From contig NZ_JBPPLY010000003.1 in the NCBI RefSeq assembly GCF_051535215.1, forward strand, positions 326,208 through 390,207: a stretch of DNA of 64,000 nt, given 5' to 3'. Position 1 is the first letter of the stretch. Each line of letters opens with the position of its first letter. The notes beneath the pieces were generated by a model that was not told where the DNA came from, made no database searches, and saw only the letters and a program-made list of their open reading frames with translations. The translations under genes were made by a program, and so were the position numbers. Below are positions 41,641-50,869 of this stretch, in pieces. The stretch is from Nitrobacter sp051535215 (lineage in GTDB: Bacteria; Pseudomonadota; Alphaproteobacteria; Rhizobiales; Xanthobacteraceae).

Positions 41641-43314
41641 CTAACTCACCAGAACGTGAACGTAGCAAAGCGGCTTCTTTCCCCACTCTTCCGCAATCGT
41701 TGCCCGCACGGCGCGGCGCAATGACTCGGCCATCGAATCCGGATCGCGCCGCTGCGTTCGCGGCAACGACTTCATCGTCGAGATCACGGTTTCGAAAACA
41801 ATATCGTCGAGCAGTTCGCCCGCGGGATTTTTTTCCGGAATGCCGACGAGATCGATCTCGGGATCGTCAATCAGTTCGCCCTTGTCGGTAACAACGAGCG
41901 CCACGAACACGCAGCCGGCAAATGCCATGCGCCGACGCTCGACGACCGCACGCGATTTCGAATCCTCGAGAATGGAGCCATCCTTGTAGAACCGTCCCGA
42001 GGGCAATTCTTCGATGATACCGGGTTCTCCCGGTCCAAGCCGGACCAGATCGCCGTTCTTGCAGGTCAGGACTTTCGGGACGCCCGCGGCGCGCGCCAAC
42101 CGCGCATGCTCGAAAAGATGCAAGGCCTCGCCGTGTACGGGGATCAGCACCTGCGGACGAACCCACGCGATCAGATCCCTCAGTTCGTCGCGGCGCGGAT
42201 GGCCGGAGACATGAACCAGTTCGGTGCGGTCGGTAATGACCTCGATACCCTGAGTCACGAGACCATTGATGATCGCGCCGACAGCTTTCTCGTTGCCGGG
42301 AATGGTGCGCGAGGAGAAGATCACGGTATCGCCGCGGTTCAACGTCACCTGCGGATGATCGTCCCTGGCGATACGCGCGAGAGCCGCACGAGATTCGCCT
42401 TGGCTGCCCGTGCACACCGCCAGCACCTTGTCCGGCGGAAGATGGCCATACACATCGACGCTGCGGAATTCCTGCATCCCGTCCAGATGTCCCGTCTCGC
42501 GCGCGACCTGCACCACGCGTTCCATGGCGCGGCCGACCACAACGACCTCCCGTTCCGCTCGGCGCGCGGCGTCGGCTACGGCACGCAGCCGCCCGACATT
42601 GGATGCGAACGTCGTCACCGCGACGCGGCCTCTGGCGGCCTTCACCAATTTTGCGATCGTGCTGGCGACTTCGGTTTCGGAGGGCGAGCGCCCGTCGCGG
42701 ACCGCATTGGTGGAATCGCCGACCAGCGCCAGCACGCCTTCGTCGCCGAGTTCGCGAAGCCGCCGCTCGTCGGTCGGCAGACCAACGAGCGGGGTCGGAT
42801 CGATCTTCCAGTCTCCGGTATGCAGGACGATTCCCGCAGCCGTATGAATCGCAAGCGCATGGGATTCCGGAATCGAATGCGCCACGGGAATGAATTCGAC
42901 GCCAAAGGGGCCGATATCGACGCGGCTGCCGGACGGCACCACTGTCACCGGAATCTCCGGCGGATTGCGTTCCGCCGCGCATTTGGCCTCAAACAGCGCC
43001 GCACTGAATTTCGTGGCGTAGATCGGACATTTCAGACGCGGCCACAAATCGATGATCGCGCCGAAGTGATCCTCATGGGCATGAGTCAGTACGAGTCCCA
43101 CGAGGTTTTTCCGCTCTTTTTCGAGAAAGCGAATGTCCGGCATGATGAGATCGATGCCCGGCAAATGCTCCTCGTCGCCGAAAGACACACCGAGATCGAC
43201 CGCGAGCCAACTTCGCTGATGGCGGTTGCCAAGCCCGTAGATCGACAGGTTCATGCCGATCTCGCCCACGCCGCCGAGCGGAGCGAACATGAGTTCATCG
43301 GGCCGCGCTATCAT
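41641..43314 (-). CDS. rnj: Ribonuclease J
   Basis: 5'-3' exoribonuclease and endonuclease of the metallo-beta-lactamase/beta-CASP class. The zinc motif H-x-H-x-D-H is in 'LVLTHAHEDHFGAIIDLWP' (His78, His80, Asp82, His83). 'GEIGMNLSIYGLG' opens the fold, the beta-CASP domain follows ('VAVTTFASNVGRLRAV', 'CTGSQGESRAALARIARDDH'), then 'SGHPRRDELRDLIAWVRPQV' and 'IPVHGEALHLFEHARLA'. The 557 residues are normal for Rhizobiales. Its start overlaps the birA stop by 4 bases. Confidence 0.95.
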   Translation of the reverse strand: MIARPDELMFAPLGGVGEIGMNLSIYGLGNRHQRSWLAVDLGVSFGDEEHLPGIDLIMPDIRFLEKERKNLVGLVLTHAHEDHFGAIIDLWPRLKCPIYATKFSAALFEAKCAAERNPPEIPVTVVPSGSRVDIGPFGVEFIPVAHSIPESHALAIHTAAGIVLHTGDWKIDPTPLVGLPTDERRLRELGDEGVLALVGDSTNAVRDGRSPSETEVASTIAKLVKAARGRVAVTTFASNVGRLRAVADAARRAEREVVVVGRAMERVVQVARETGHLDGMQEFRSVDVYGHLPPDKVLAVCTGSQGESRAALARIARDDHPQVTLNRGDTVIFSSRTIPGNEKAVGAIINGLVTQGIEVITDRTELVHVSGHPRRDELRDLIAWVRPQVLIPVHGEALHLFEHARLARAAGVPKVLTCKNGDLVRLGPGEPGIIEELPSGRFYKDGSILEDSKSRAVVERRRMAFAGCVFVALVVTDKGELIDDPEIDLVGIPEKNPAGELLDDIVFETVISTMKSLPRTQRRDPDSMAESLRRAVRATIAEEWGKKPLCYVHVLVS

Positions 43315-44123
43315 GTTGCTCCGATCGATGCCGCCGCGCCGAAATACACATCGCCGGCGGAGACAGCCACGCGCCTGCCATCAGAGGTCGCAACGATCAA
43401 GCAGCCGTCGTCGTCGAGGCTATCGAAGCGACCGGATATCGTGGACGCGCCGGACTGAACCGAAACAGTCTGGCCGACCCCGGCCGCCCGATCGAGCCAT
43501 AGACGCCTGAGGCTGCGAAAGCCACGTCCTTCGTCCCAGACGCCGCGAAACTCCACCCAGGCCTCGCTCAGCGCGCGAAACACATCCTCGGCGCCGATGT
43601 CGATGCCGAGGTCGCGCAGCGAGACCGCAGGATTCGGCATTCCTTCGGGTGCGGCGGCGACATTGACGCCGATGCCGACGACAACGGCCAGACGGTCTTG
43701 TGCGACGGTCTCGGCCTCCAGCAGAATTCCCGCAAGTTTCTTGCCGCCTGCCAGCACATCGTTCGGCCACTTCAACTGAAACGTCACGTTATCAGACCCC
43801 GGAGATCTCACGCGCGCCTCAAGGCTGACGGTTTTCAGCGCAGATTCGAGTGCGAGTCCCGCGGCAAAGCTCAGGGTCGCCGCCACGCCGGGCGACACGT
43901 CGATGACTTCGAGAATGCTGGCGGCCAGATTGCCCGGTGGTGCGAGCCAGGCGCGCTGTCTGCGGCCGCGCCCTGCCGTCTGCGCCTTCGCCACCAGCCA
44001 GATCGGACCGGTCTCTCCGGTCCGCGCACGCATCAGCGCTTCGGCATTGGTTGAACCGATACTGTCGAAGGCCGCGAGCCGGTAGCCTAATGATGCGGCT
44101 CGTGAACCTAGCGAAAATGTCAT
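43311..44123 (-). CDS. birA: Biotin--[acetyl-CoA-carboxylase] ligase
   Basis: Activates biotin and attaches it to biotin carboxyl carrier proteins. It is the single-function form with no N-terminal DNA-binding domain (270 residues, starting 'FSLGSRAASLGYRLAAFDSI'). The biotin/ATP site is 'AQTAGRGRRQRAWLAPPGN' (GRGRRQR at 51-57), with 'LKWPNDVLAGGKKLAGILLE' and 'VVGIGVNV' following. It sits 14 bases after nuoN, as commonly seen in alphaproteobacteria. Confidence 0.95.
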   Translation of the reverse strand: MTFSLGSRAASLGYRLAAFDSIGSTNAEALMRARTGETGPIWLVAKAQTAGRGRRQRAWLAPPGNLAASILEVIDVSPGVAATLSFAAGLALESALKTVSLEARVRSPGSDNVTFQLKWPNDVLAGGKKLAGILLEAETVAQDRLAVVVGIGVNVAAAPEGMPNPAVSLRDLGIDIGAEDVFRALSEAWVEFRGVWDEGRGFRSLRRLWLDRAAGVGQTVSVQSGASTISGRFDSLDDDGCLIVATSDGRRVAVSAGDVYFGAAASIGAT

Positions 44124-44137
44124 TTAAGCGATGCCAT

Positions 44138-45574
44138 TCAGAATAATGACTTCGCGGCTGCCGTGGCGGCACTGACCAACGGCGCCGGATAGGCGAAAAA
44201 CAGCATGTTGAAGATCGCCGTCGCTGCCACGACCGACCGCAATTCGATATGTACGGCATCTGTTGCTTCGGCACGTTCGTCGAAATACATCACCTTGATG
44301 ACGTTGAGGTAGTAAAACGCGCCGACCACGCTGGTGATGACGCCGATCACCGAAAGCGTAAACAGTCCCGCCTTGATCGCGGCGGTGAAGACATAGAACT
44401 TGGCGAAGAAACCCGCCAGCGGCGGAATGCCGGCCAGCGAAAACAACAGCATCGCGAAGAAGAACGCCATCAGAGGATTGGTGCGCGACAGCCCCGCGAA
44501 ATCGCTGATCTGCTCCAGGGGCTGGCCGTCACGGCTCATGGCGAGAATGACGGTGAATGCCCCGAACGTCATCACGGCGTAGATGACCAGATACAGCAGG
44601 ACGCCCTGCGCGCCCTCGACGGTGCCGGCGGCAAGACCGACCAGCGCGAAACCCATATGGCCGATCGACGAATAAGCCATCATTCGCTTGATGTTGCGTT
44701 GCCCGATCGCGCCGAACGAACCAAGCGCCATGGATGCGATTGCAACGAAAACCACGATCTGCTGCCACTCCGAGGCGATGCCGGAAAACGCGGTGAGCAC
44801 CACGCGGGTGAACACCGCCATCGCCGCGATCTTCGGCGCCGAGGCGAAGAACGCCGTGACCGGCGTCGGCGCGCCTTCATAAACGTCGGGCGTCCACATG
44901 TGGAACGGCACCACCGACACCTTGAAGCACAAGCCCGCCAGCAGGAACACGAGGCCGAAGATAATGCCGATGCTGCCGGTCTTCGCAGCCGCTGCGATAC
45001 CCGCAAAGCTGACGGTGCCCGTGAAACCATAGATCAGCGACGCGCCGTACAGCAGCATCCCTGACGCCAGTGCGCCAAGGACGAAATACTTCAGACCCGC
45101 TTCGGTAGACTTGACGTTGTCGCGGTTGCTCGCCGCCACCACGTAAAGCGCGAGGCTCATCAATTCGAGCCCGAGATACAGCATGATCAAGTCAGCCGCC
45201 GAAATCAGCACCATCATGCCGACCGTCGAAAGCATCACCAGAATCGCGAACTCGAACATCCGCCGGGAGTCGTCTTCGATGAACTCGCGGGATAGCACCA
45301 GCGTCGCAGCCGAACCGGCTAGCGCTGCGATCTTGAGAAACCGCGCGAATTCATCGACGACAAAGCTGCCGCCGAACGTGACCAGTCTGCCCTTCGGCAG
45401 CAGGTACTCGATCACGCCGGCAGCGCCGAGCAGGCATATAGCCAGAACCGTAATCAGAGCGGCGGCGCGCGGGCCGGACCACGCCCCGATCATCAGCAAC
45501 GCCATTGCTCCGACCGCCAGCACGATTTCCGGCAATACGGGAAGCAGTTGATATCCGGCAGCCTCAAACATCAT
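44138..45574 (-). CDS. nuoN: NADH-quinone oxidoreductase subunit N
   Basis: Antiporter-like membrane subunit of complex I, one of three proton channels. 478 residues with about 14 helices. 'FIEDDSRRMFEFAILVMLST' and 'LMSLALYVVAASNRDN' contain the conserved Glu, and the central Lys lies near 'LAGLCFKVSVVPFHMWTPDV'; the broken helix is near 'IKRMMAYSSIGHMGFALVGL'. The ATGATG at 45574 has AGGTCAGGA upstream and is preferred to the longer frame at 45640. Last nuo gene, 22 bases after nuoM. Confidence 0.95.
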   Translation of the reverse strand: MMFEAAGYQLLPVLPEIVLAVGAMALLMIGAWSGPRAAALITVLAICLLGAAGVIEYLLPKGRLVTFGGSFVVDEFARFLKIAALAGSAATLVLSREFIEDDSRRMFEFAILVMLSTVGMMVLISAADLIMLYLGLELMSLALYVVAASNRDNVKSTEAGLKYFVLGALASGMLLYGASLIYGFTGTVSFAGIAAAAKTGSIGIIFGLVFLLAGLCFKVSVVPFHMWTPDVYEGAPTPVTAFFASAPKIAAMAVFTRVVLTAFSGIASEWQQIVVFVAIASMALGSFGAIGQRNIKRMMAYSSIGHMGFALVGLAAGTVEGAQGVLLYLVIYAVMTFGAFTVILAMSRDGQPLEQISDFAGLSRTNPLMAFFFAMLLFSLAGIPPLAGFFAKFYVFTAAIKAGLFTLSVIGVITSVVGAFYYLNVIKVMYFDERAEATDAVHIELRSVVAATAIFNMLFFAYPAPLVSAATAAAKSLF

Positions 45575-45596
45575 AGGGTGTCCTGACCTGCCGTGA

Positions 45597-47105
45597 TCAT
45601 GGCAGCGCCGCCGCCTTGATGGCGGCGGTCGCGCTTGCATAGTTGTTGACGAGATTTTGCACGGAGGCCGCCGACAGATCGAGCACCGGCTTCGGATAAA
45701 CGCCGAACAGGATCGTCAGTGCTACCAGCGGCGCCAGCGTCAACCCTTCCCGCAACGTGAGATCCTTAATAGTCGCGAGCGTCGGCTTGACCAGCGCCCC
45801 GAACACGATCTTCCGGTACAACCACAAAGCGTAGGCCGCCGACAGGATCACGCCGAGCGTCGCCGCCACCGCCGTGGGGATGCTGACCTTGAAAGTGCCG
45901 ATCAGCGACAGGAATTCGCCCACGAATCCGGATGTTCCGGGAAGTCCGACATTGGCCATCGTGAAGACGAGGAACACCAGCGCATAAAGCGGCATCCGGT
46001 TGACGAGCCCGCCATAAGCCGCGATCTCCCGCGTATGCATGCGGTCGTAGACGACGCCGACGCAAAGAAACAGCGCGCCCGACACGATGCCGTGCGACAC
46101 CATCTGGAACACGCCGCCGTGGATGCCCTGCATGGTGCCGGCAAAGATTCCCATGGTCACGAAGCCCATGTGGGCGACCGACGAATAGGCGATCAGCTTC
46201 TTCATGTCCTCCTGCATCAGCGCGACCAGCGAGGTGTAGACGATCGCGATGGCTGAGAGCGTGAAAACCAGCGGCGCGAAATCGTGCGACGCGAGCGGGA
46301 ACATCGGCAGCGAGAAACGCAGGAAGCCGTAGCCACCCATCTTCAGCAGGATCGCGGCAAGGATGACCGAACCTGCCGTCGGGGCTTCGACATGCGCATC
46401 GGGAAGCCAGGTGTGCACGGGCCACATCGGCATCTTGACCGCGAACGAGGCAAAGAAGGCAAGCCACGCCCACTTCTGCAGATTGTATGGGACAGCCGTA
46501 TGCATCAGCGTCGGAATGTCGGTCGTGCCGGCATTCCAGTACAGCGCCATGATGGCCAGCAGCATCAGCACCGAGCCAAGCAGCGTGTAGAGGAAGAACT
46601 TGAAGGTGGCATAGACGCGGCGCGGGCCGCCCCAGATCCCGATGATGAGAAACATCGGGATCAGGCCGCCTTCGAAGAAGACGTAGAACAGCAGCAGGTC
46701 GAGCGCCGAGAACGTGCCGACCATCAGCGTTTCCAGAATCAGGAACGCCATCATGTAGGCAGGTACGCGGCTGGTGATCGATTTCCAGCTCGCGATGATG
46801 CAGAGCGGCATCAGCGCCGTCGTCAGAATGACGAACGGCAGCGAGATGCCATCGACTCCCATGTGATAGCGAATGCTTGCCGCCAACCAGGTCGACTCCT
46901 CGACAAACTGGAAGTCGGTATTGGCGGGATCAAAGCGGGTGACTAGGATCAGCGACACCGCAAACGTAACAACAGTCGTCCACAACGCGATCCAGCGCGC
47001 AGTCCGGTTGGCGGCTTCGTCGCCGCCACGTGCCATCACGTAAATCAGAATCGCGCCAACCAGCGGCAGAAACGTCGTGACCGACAGAACAGGCCAGGTC
47101 GTCAT
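45597..47105 (-). CDS. nuoM: NADH-quinone oxidoreductase subunit M
   Basis: Second antiporter-like proton channel of complex I. 502 residues and about 14 helices. The conserved Glu is in 'FLILETLMVGTFSALDLLLF', the Lys in 'FASFAVKMPMWPVHTWLPDA', and the broken helix is near 'KLIAYSSVAHMGFVTMGIFA'. 'YFVFFEGGLIPMFLIIGIWG'-type 'FYVFFEGGLIPMFLIIGIWG' is highly typical. It begins 1 base after the nuoL stop. Confidence 0.96.
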   Translation of the reverse strand: MTTWPVLSVTTFLPLVGAILIYVMARGGDEAANRTARWIALWTTVVTFAVSLILVTRFDPANTDFQFVEESTWLAASIRYHMGVDGISLPFVILTTALMPLCIIASWKSITSRVPAYMMAFLILETLMVGTFSALDLLLFYVFFEGGLIPMFLIIGIWGGPRRVYATFKFFLYTLLGSVLMLLAIMALYWNAGTTDIPTLMHTAVPYNLQKWAWLAFFASFAVKMPMWPVHTWLPDAHVEAPTAGSVILAAILLKMGGYGFLRFSLPMFPLASHDFAPLVFTLSAIAIVYTSLVALMQEDMKKLIAYSSVAHMGFVTMGIFAGTMQGIHGGVFQMVSHGIVSGALFLCVGVVYDRMHTREIAAYGGLVNRMPLYALVFLVFTMANVGLPGTSGFVGEFLSLIGTFKVSIPTAVAATLGVILSAAYALWLYRKIVFGALVKPTLATIKDLTLREGLTLAPLVALTILFGVYPKPVLDLSAASVQNLVNNYASATAAIKAAALP

Positions 47106-47106
47106 T

Positions 47107-49176
47107 TCACTGGCCTCCCGCGCCGAACATGAACCAGGTGATCAGGCCGGCGACGCCGATCAGCATTGCGAACGCATAGTGGTAGAGATAGCCGCTCTGC
47201 AACCTGACCACGTTTCGCGTGACATCGAGCACGCCGGACGAAACGCCATCGGGACCAAAGCCGTCGATGAGGTAGCCATCGCCCTTCTTCCATAGGAAGC
47301 GGCCCAGCCATTTCGCCGGACGCACAAAGATCACCTCATACAGTTCGTCGAAGTACCACTTGTTGAGCAGAAACTGGTAGAGCATCTGGTGTTCGCGGGC
47401 GAGCCGGACCGGAATAAGAGGCCGGTGAATATAGAACAGCCAAGCCACCGCAAACCCCAGGATCATCATCGCGGTGGGCAGGAAAGCGACTGTCTGCGGG
47501 ATATGATGCATCGCCTCGATGATGTGCGGGCGCATCTTCACGGAGTCCCCGAAGAACTCTCCGACCCCATGGCCCGTGAACAACTCCTTGAACGGATAGC
47601 CAGCGAGAATCGAGGCAGCCGCAAGAATGCCGATCGGGATCAGCATCCAGATCGGACTTTCGTGCGCGGCCTTATAGCGGGCCTGATCGTGCGGCTCGCC
47701 GTGGAAGGTCTTGAAGAGCAACCGCCACGTATAGAAAGAGGTCAGGCCGGCCGCAATCACGGTCATCAAGAACCCGTAGTAGGCGAATGGATTGTGGGCT
47801 GCGTAAGCGGATTCGATGATCGCATCCTTCGAAAAATAACCGGCCGTCAGCGGAAATCCCGTCAGCGCCAGTGTGCCGATCAACATCACGAAATACGTGA
47901 AGGGGATGCGATCCTTCAGACCGCCCATATAGCGGATGTCCTGCTCGTGATGCATCGCATAGATCACCGATCCCGAGCCCAGGAACATCAGCGCCTTGAA
48001 GAAGGCGTGGGTGAACAGGTGGAACATGCCGACGGAGTAGGCCCCCGCTCCCATTGCCACGAACATGTAGCCGAGCTGCGAACAGGTCGAATAGGCAATG
48101 ATCCGCTTGATGTCGTTCTGAACGAGACCGATCGACGCTCCGAAAAATGCCGTGGTCGCGCCGATGAACATCATGAAAGCCTGCGCATCTTGCGACAGTT
48201 CAAATAACGGCGACAGCCGCGCCACCATGAACACTCCGGCGGTCACCATGGTCGCCGCGTGGATCAACGCCGACACCGGCGTCGGACCTTCCATGGCGTC
48301 GGGCAGCCAAGTGTGTAGGAGGAACTGGGCCGACTTGCCCATCGCGCCCATGAACAGCAGAAGGCAGATCAACGTCAGCGCGTTGACGTCCCAGGCGAGG
48401 AAGTGGATGGTCTTTCCGGTCAGGCCCGGCGCCGCCGCGAAGATGGTGTCGAAATCCGTCGATCCGACCAGCATGAACACCGCGAAGATGCCGAGCGAGA
48501 AGCCGAAGTCGCCGACGCGGTTGACCACGAACGCCTTGATCGCCGCCGCATTCGCCGACGGCTTCCGGTACCAGAATCCGATCAGCAGATAGCTGGCAAG
48601 TCCGACGCCTTCCCAGCCGAAGAACAACTGGACCAGGTTATCCGACGTCACCAGCATCAGCATCGCGAAGGTGAACAGCGAGAGATAGCCGAAGAAGCGC
48701 GGACGGTTCGGATCCTCGTCCATGTAGCCGATCGAATAGAAGTGCACCAGCGACGACACCGTGGTGACGACCACAAGCATCACCGCCGTCAACGTATCGA
48801 CCCGCAACGACCATCCGACCTGGAGATCGCCGGAGGAGATCCACGAGAACAGCGCGATCCGCGCGTCATGATGCATGAAGCCGACGTCGACCAGCGCCAT
48901 CCATGACAGGGCTGCGGACGCGATCAGCAGGCCGGTCGTGATCAGCTCGGCCGCGCGCGATCCCGCCGCCGGTGGTTCGCTAACGTGATGGTCGTCGTGG
49001 CCATGGTCATCGCCATGTCCATGATCGTCATGCGCCGTGGCCACGTGCGCATGACCGTGGTCGCCGTGATGGTCGACCGTATCGCCGCTTGGGTTGCGCC
49101 CATGCGCGCCCACCAGTGCAATCAGCCCGGCGAGAATCGCACCGATCAGCGGCAAAAAGACGATTGCCTCGATCAT
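47107..49176 (-). CDS. nuoL: NADH-quinone oxidoreductase subunit L (with His/Asp-rich loop)
   Basis: Distal antiporter-like subunit of complex I, carrying the lateral helix. 689 residues. Channel residues lie in 'FFGWEGVGLASYLLIGFWYR' and 'FMGAMGKSAQFLLHTWLPDA', with 'KRIIAYSTCSQLGYMFVAMG' as the broken helix. An odd feature is the loop after the first helix: residues 36-64 hold 12 histidines and 8 aspartates in clusters such as 'HDDHGHGDDHGHDDHH', a pattern absent from E. coli NuoL and able to bind metal ions on the periplasmic face. The rest is conventional. It follows nuoK by 53 bases. Confidence 0.95.
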   Translation of the reverse strand: MIEAIVFLPLIGAILAGLIALVGAHGRNPSGDTVDHHGDHGHAHVATAHDDHGHGDDHGHDDHHVSEPPAAGSRAAELITTGLLIASAALSWMALVDVGFMHHDARIALFSWISSGDLQVGWSLRVDTLTAVMLVVVTTVSSLVHFYSIGYMDEDPNRPRFFGYLSLFTFAMLMLVTSDNLVQLFFGWEGVGLASYLLIGFWYRKPSANAAAIKAFVVNRVGDFGFSLGIFAVFMLVGSTDFDTIFAAAPGLTGKTIHFLAWDVNALTLICLLLFMGAMGKSAQFLLHTWLPDAMEGPTPVSALIHAATMVTAGVFMVARLSPLFELSQDAQAFMMFIGATTAFFGASIGLVQNDIKRIIAYSTCSQLGYMFVAMGAGAYSVGMFHLFTHAFFKALMFLGSGSVIYAMHHEQDIRYMGGLKDRIPFTYFVMLIGTLALTGFPLTAGYFSKDAIIESAYAAHNPFAYYGFLMTVIAAGLTSFYTWRLLFKTFHGEPHDQARYKAAHESPIWMLIPIGILAAASILAGYPFKELFTGHGVGEFFGDSVKMRPHIIEAMHHIPQTVAFLPTAMMILGFAVAWLFYIHRPLIPVRLAREHQMLYQFLLNKWYFDELYEVIFVRPAKWLGRFLWKKGDGYLIDGFGPDGVSSGVLDVTRNVVRLQSGYLYHYAFAMLIGVAGLITWFMFGAGGQ

Positions 49177-49229
49177 GCACCCACCCCATTGAGCATGACC
49201 ACGCGGTCCTCGCTTCTCCGGATCATGCT

Positions 49230-49538
49230 TCAGCCCTTCATCAGATTGACGTCCTCAACCGCGATCGACCCGCGGTTGCGGAAATAGACAACGAGAACAG
49301 CAAGACCGATCGCGGCCTCCGCCGCGGCGACCGTGAGCACCAACAGCGTAAACACCTGTCCGACGATGTCGCCCAGGAACACCGAGAACGCCACGAGATT
49401 GATGTTGACCGCCAGCAGGATCAGCTCCACCGACATCAGGATGACGATGATGTTCTTGCGGTTGAGGAAGATGCCGAGAATCCCGAGCGTGAACAGGATC
49501 GCGCCGACCGCCAGATAGTGACCGAGCCCGATCGTCAT
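49230..49538 (-). CDS. nuoK: NADH-quinone oxidoreductase subunit K
   Basis: Small three-helix proton-channel subunit (102 residues). 'YLAVGAILFTLGILGIFLNR' and 'IVILMSVELILLAVNINLVA' with the two conserved glutamates near 'MSVELILLAVN' and 'AAAEAAIGLAVLVVYFR'. The start ATG at 49538 shares ATGA with the nuoJ stop, which settles it over the ATG three codons earlier. Confidence 0.96.
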   Translation of the reverse strand: MTIGLGHYLAVGAILFTLGILGIFLNRKNIIVILMSVELILLAVNINLVAFSVFLGDIVGQVFTLLVLTVAAAEAAIGLAVLVVYFRNRGSIAVEDVNLMKG

Positions 49539-50173
49539 TTCACCCACTCCGTAGCGTCAGCGTCCTGCAGTCCCTGCCCGGAGGCGACCTGGCGCACGCG
49601 CATCGCCATCTCGGGAGTTCGCGCGTTCTGGACATTGATGTCCTGCCGCTTGACGCTTTCCCTGTGCCGCAGCGTCAGCACGATGGCGCCGATCATCGCC
49701 ACCAGCAGCACCATGCCGGCGAGCTGGAAATAATGAATGTACTTCGTATAGAGCACGAGGCCGAGCGCCTCGGTATTGCTCACCTCGCCCGGAATGGCCG
49801 CCGTGATCGATTTCGTGACCGCCGGAGTGAGGGTCCAGCCGCCGACAACCAGCAGCAGTTCAAGCAGGAAGATGGCCGCGATCACCATGCCGAACGGCAG
49901 ATATTCGAGAAAGCCCTCGCGCAATTCGGCGAAATCCACGTCCAGCATCATGATGACGAACAGGAACAATACCGCGACCGCGCCGACATAGACCACGATC
50001 AGGATCATCGCCAGAAATTCCGCACCCAACAGGATGAACAGTCCGGCGGCATTGACGAATGCCAGAATGAGAAACAGCACCGAGTGCACGGGATTGCGCG
50101 AGACGATGACCATCGCGGCGGATGCGACGCACACGCCGGCGAACAAATAGAAGAACAGCGCGGGAAGGATCAT
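49535..50173 (-). CDS. nuoJ: NADH-quinone oxidoreductase subunit J
   Basis: Five-helix membrane subunit of complex I (212 residues). 'FYLFAGVCVASAAMVIVSRN' then 'PVHSVLFLILAFVNAAGLFI' and 'LGAEFLAMILIVVYVGAVAV' followed by 'LFLFVIMMLDVDFAELREG', all standard. The gap from nuoI (200 bases) is the widest in the operon apart from the inserted methyltransferase gene, and carries a palindromic repeat. Confidence 0.95.
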   Translation of the reverse strand: MILPALFFYLFAGVCVASAAMVIVSRNPVHSVLFLILAFVNAAGLFILLGAEFLAMILIVVYVGAVAVLFLFVIMMLDVDFAELREGFLEYLPFGMVIAAIFLLELLLVVGGWTLTPAVTKSITAAIPGEVSNTEALGLVLYTKYIHYFQLAGMVLLVAMIGAIVLTLRHRESVKRQDINVQNARTPEMAMRVRQVASGQGLQDADATEWVK

Positions 50174-50226
50174 CCGCGTACCCCCGAGCTATTGATCGCA
50201 AAGACCTCGGCGCATGCATGGCTGTT

Positions 50227-50329
50227 CCCTCTCCCCTTGCGGGGGAGGGTCAGGGAGGGGGGGATGCCGCGGATGCCGAGCGTGGGGTTTACCCCCCTCT
50301 CCAACTCTCCTCCGCAAGGGGGGAGAGAG
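50227..50329. repeat. Palindromic G-rich repeat inside the nuo operon
   Basis: Left arm CCCTCTCCCCTTGCGGGGGA (from 50227) and right arm CTCTCCTCCGCAAGGGGGGA (from ~50306) are imperfect inverted copies; a second CCCCCTCTCC block lies between. From memory, this 'CCCTCTCCCC-TTGCGGGGGAGGG' element is dispersed in many Rhizobiales genomes. It lies between nuoI and nuoJ, both minus. In RNA it would form a strong hairpin, which could stabilise the upstream message or lower expression of the membrane-arm genes. Confidence 0.65.
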
Positions 50330-50373
50330 CCGCGCGTGCCGGATGCTGCTCCGTTCATCAACATGCCCTCACC

Positions 50374-50862
50374 TCACCGGTACGGCGCGTCGAGTTCGAT
50401 CGCTTTCGCGATCTCGCGTTCCCAACGGTCGCCGTTGGCGAGCAGCTTGGCCTTGTCATAGTAGAGTTCCTCGCGGGTCTCGGTCGCGAATTCGAAATTC
50501 GGTCCCTCCACGATGGCATCGACCGGACAGGCCTCCTGGCACAATCCGCAATAGATGCATTTCACCATGTCGATGTCGTAGCGCACGGTGCGGCGCGTGC
50601 CGTCGTTGCGGCGCGGGCCGGCCTCGATGGTGATGGCCTGCGCCGGACAGATCGCCTCGCACAACTTGCAGGCGATGCAGCGCTCCTCGCCGTTCGGATA
50701 ACGGCGCAACGCATGCTCGCCGCGGAAGCGCGGTGAGATCGGATTCTTCTCGAAGGGATAGTTGATGGTCGGCTTCGGCTTGAAGAAATACCGCATGGTG
50801 AGGAAGAAGGCCGATACGAACTCGGTCAGCAGAAGCGAACGGGCTGTTGCGTTGATACTCAT
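50374..50862 (-). CDS. nuoI: NADH-quinone oxidoreductase subunit I
   Basis: Ferredoxin-like subunit with two [4Fe-4S] clusters near the quinone site. Cysteines 62, 65, 68, 72 ('ERCIACKLCEAICPAQAI') and 102, 105, 108, 112 ('VKCIYCGLCQEACPVDAIV') are complete. 'NYPFEKNPISPRFRGEHALR' is a typical alphaproteobacterial NuoI lead. 162 residues. It starts 7 bases after nuoH. Confidence 0.97.
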   Translation of the reverse strand: MSINATARSLLLTEFVSAFFLTMRYFFKPKPTINYPFEKNPISPRFRGEHALRRYPNGEERCIACKLCEAICPAQAITIEAGPRRNDGTRRTVRYDIDMVKCIYCGLCQEACPVDAIVEGPNFEFATETREELYYDKAKLLANGDRWEREIAKAIELDAPYR

Positions 50863-50869
50863 GGCAACC

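Noticed and set aside
50170..50364. 64-codon minus-strand frame with 'PSLTLPRKGRG'
   Set aside because: It is a translation of the palindromic repeat between nuoI and nuoJ, not a gene.
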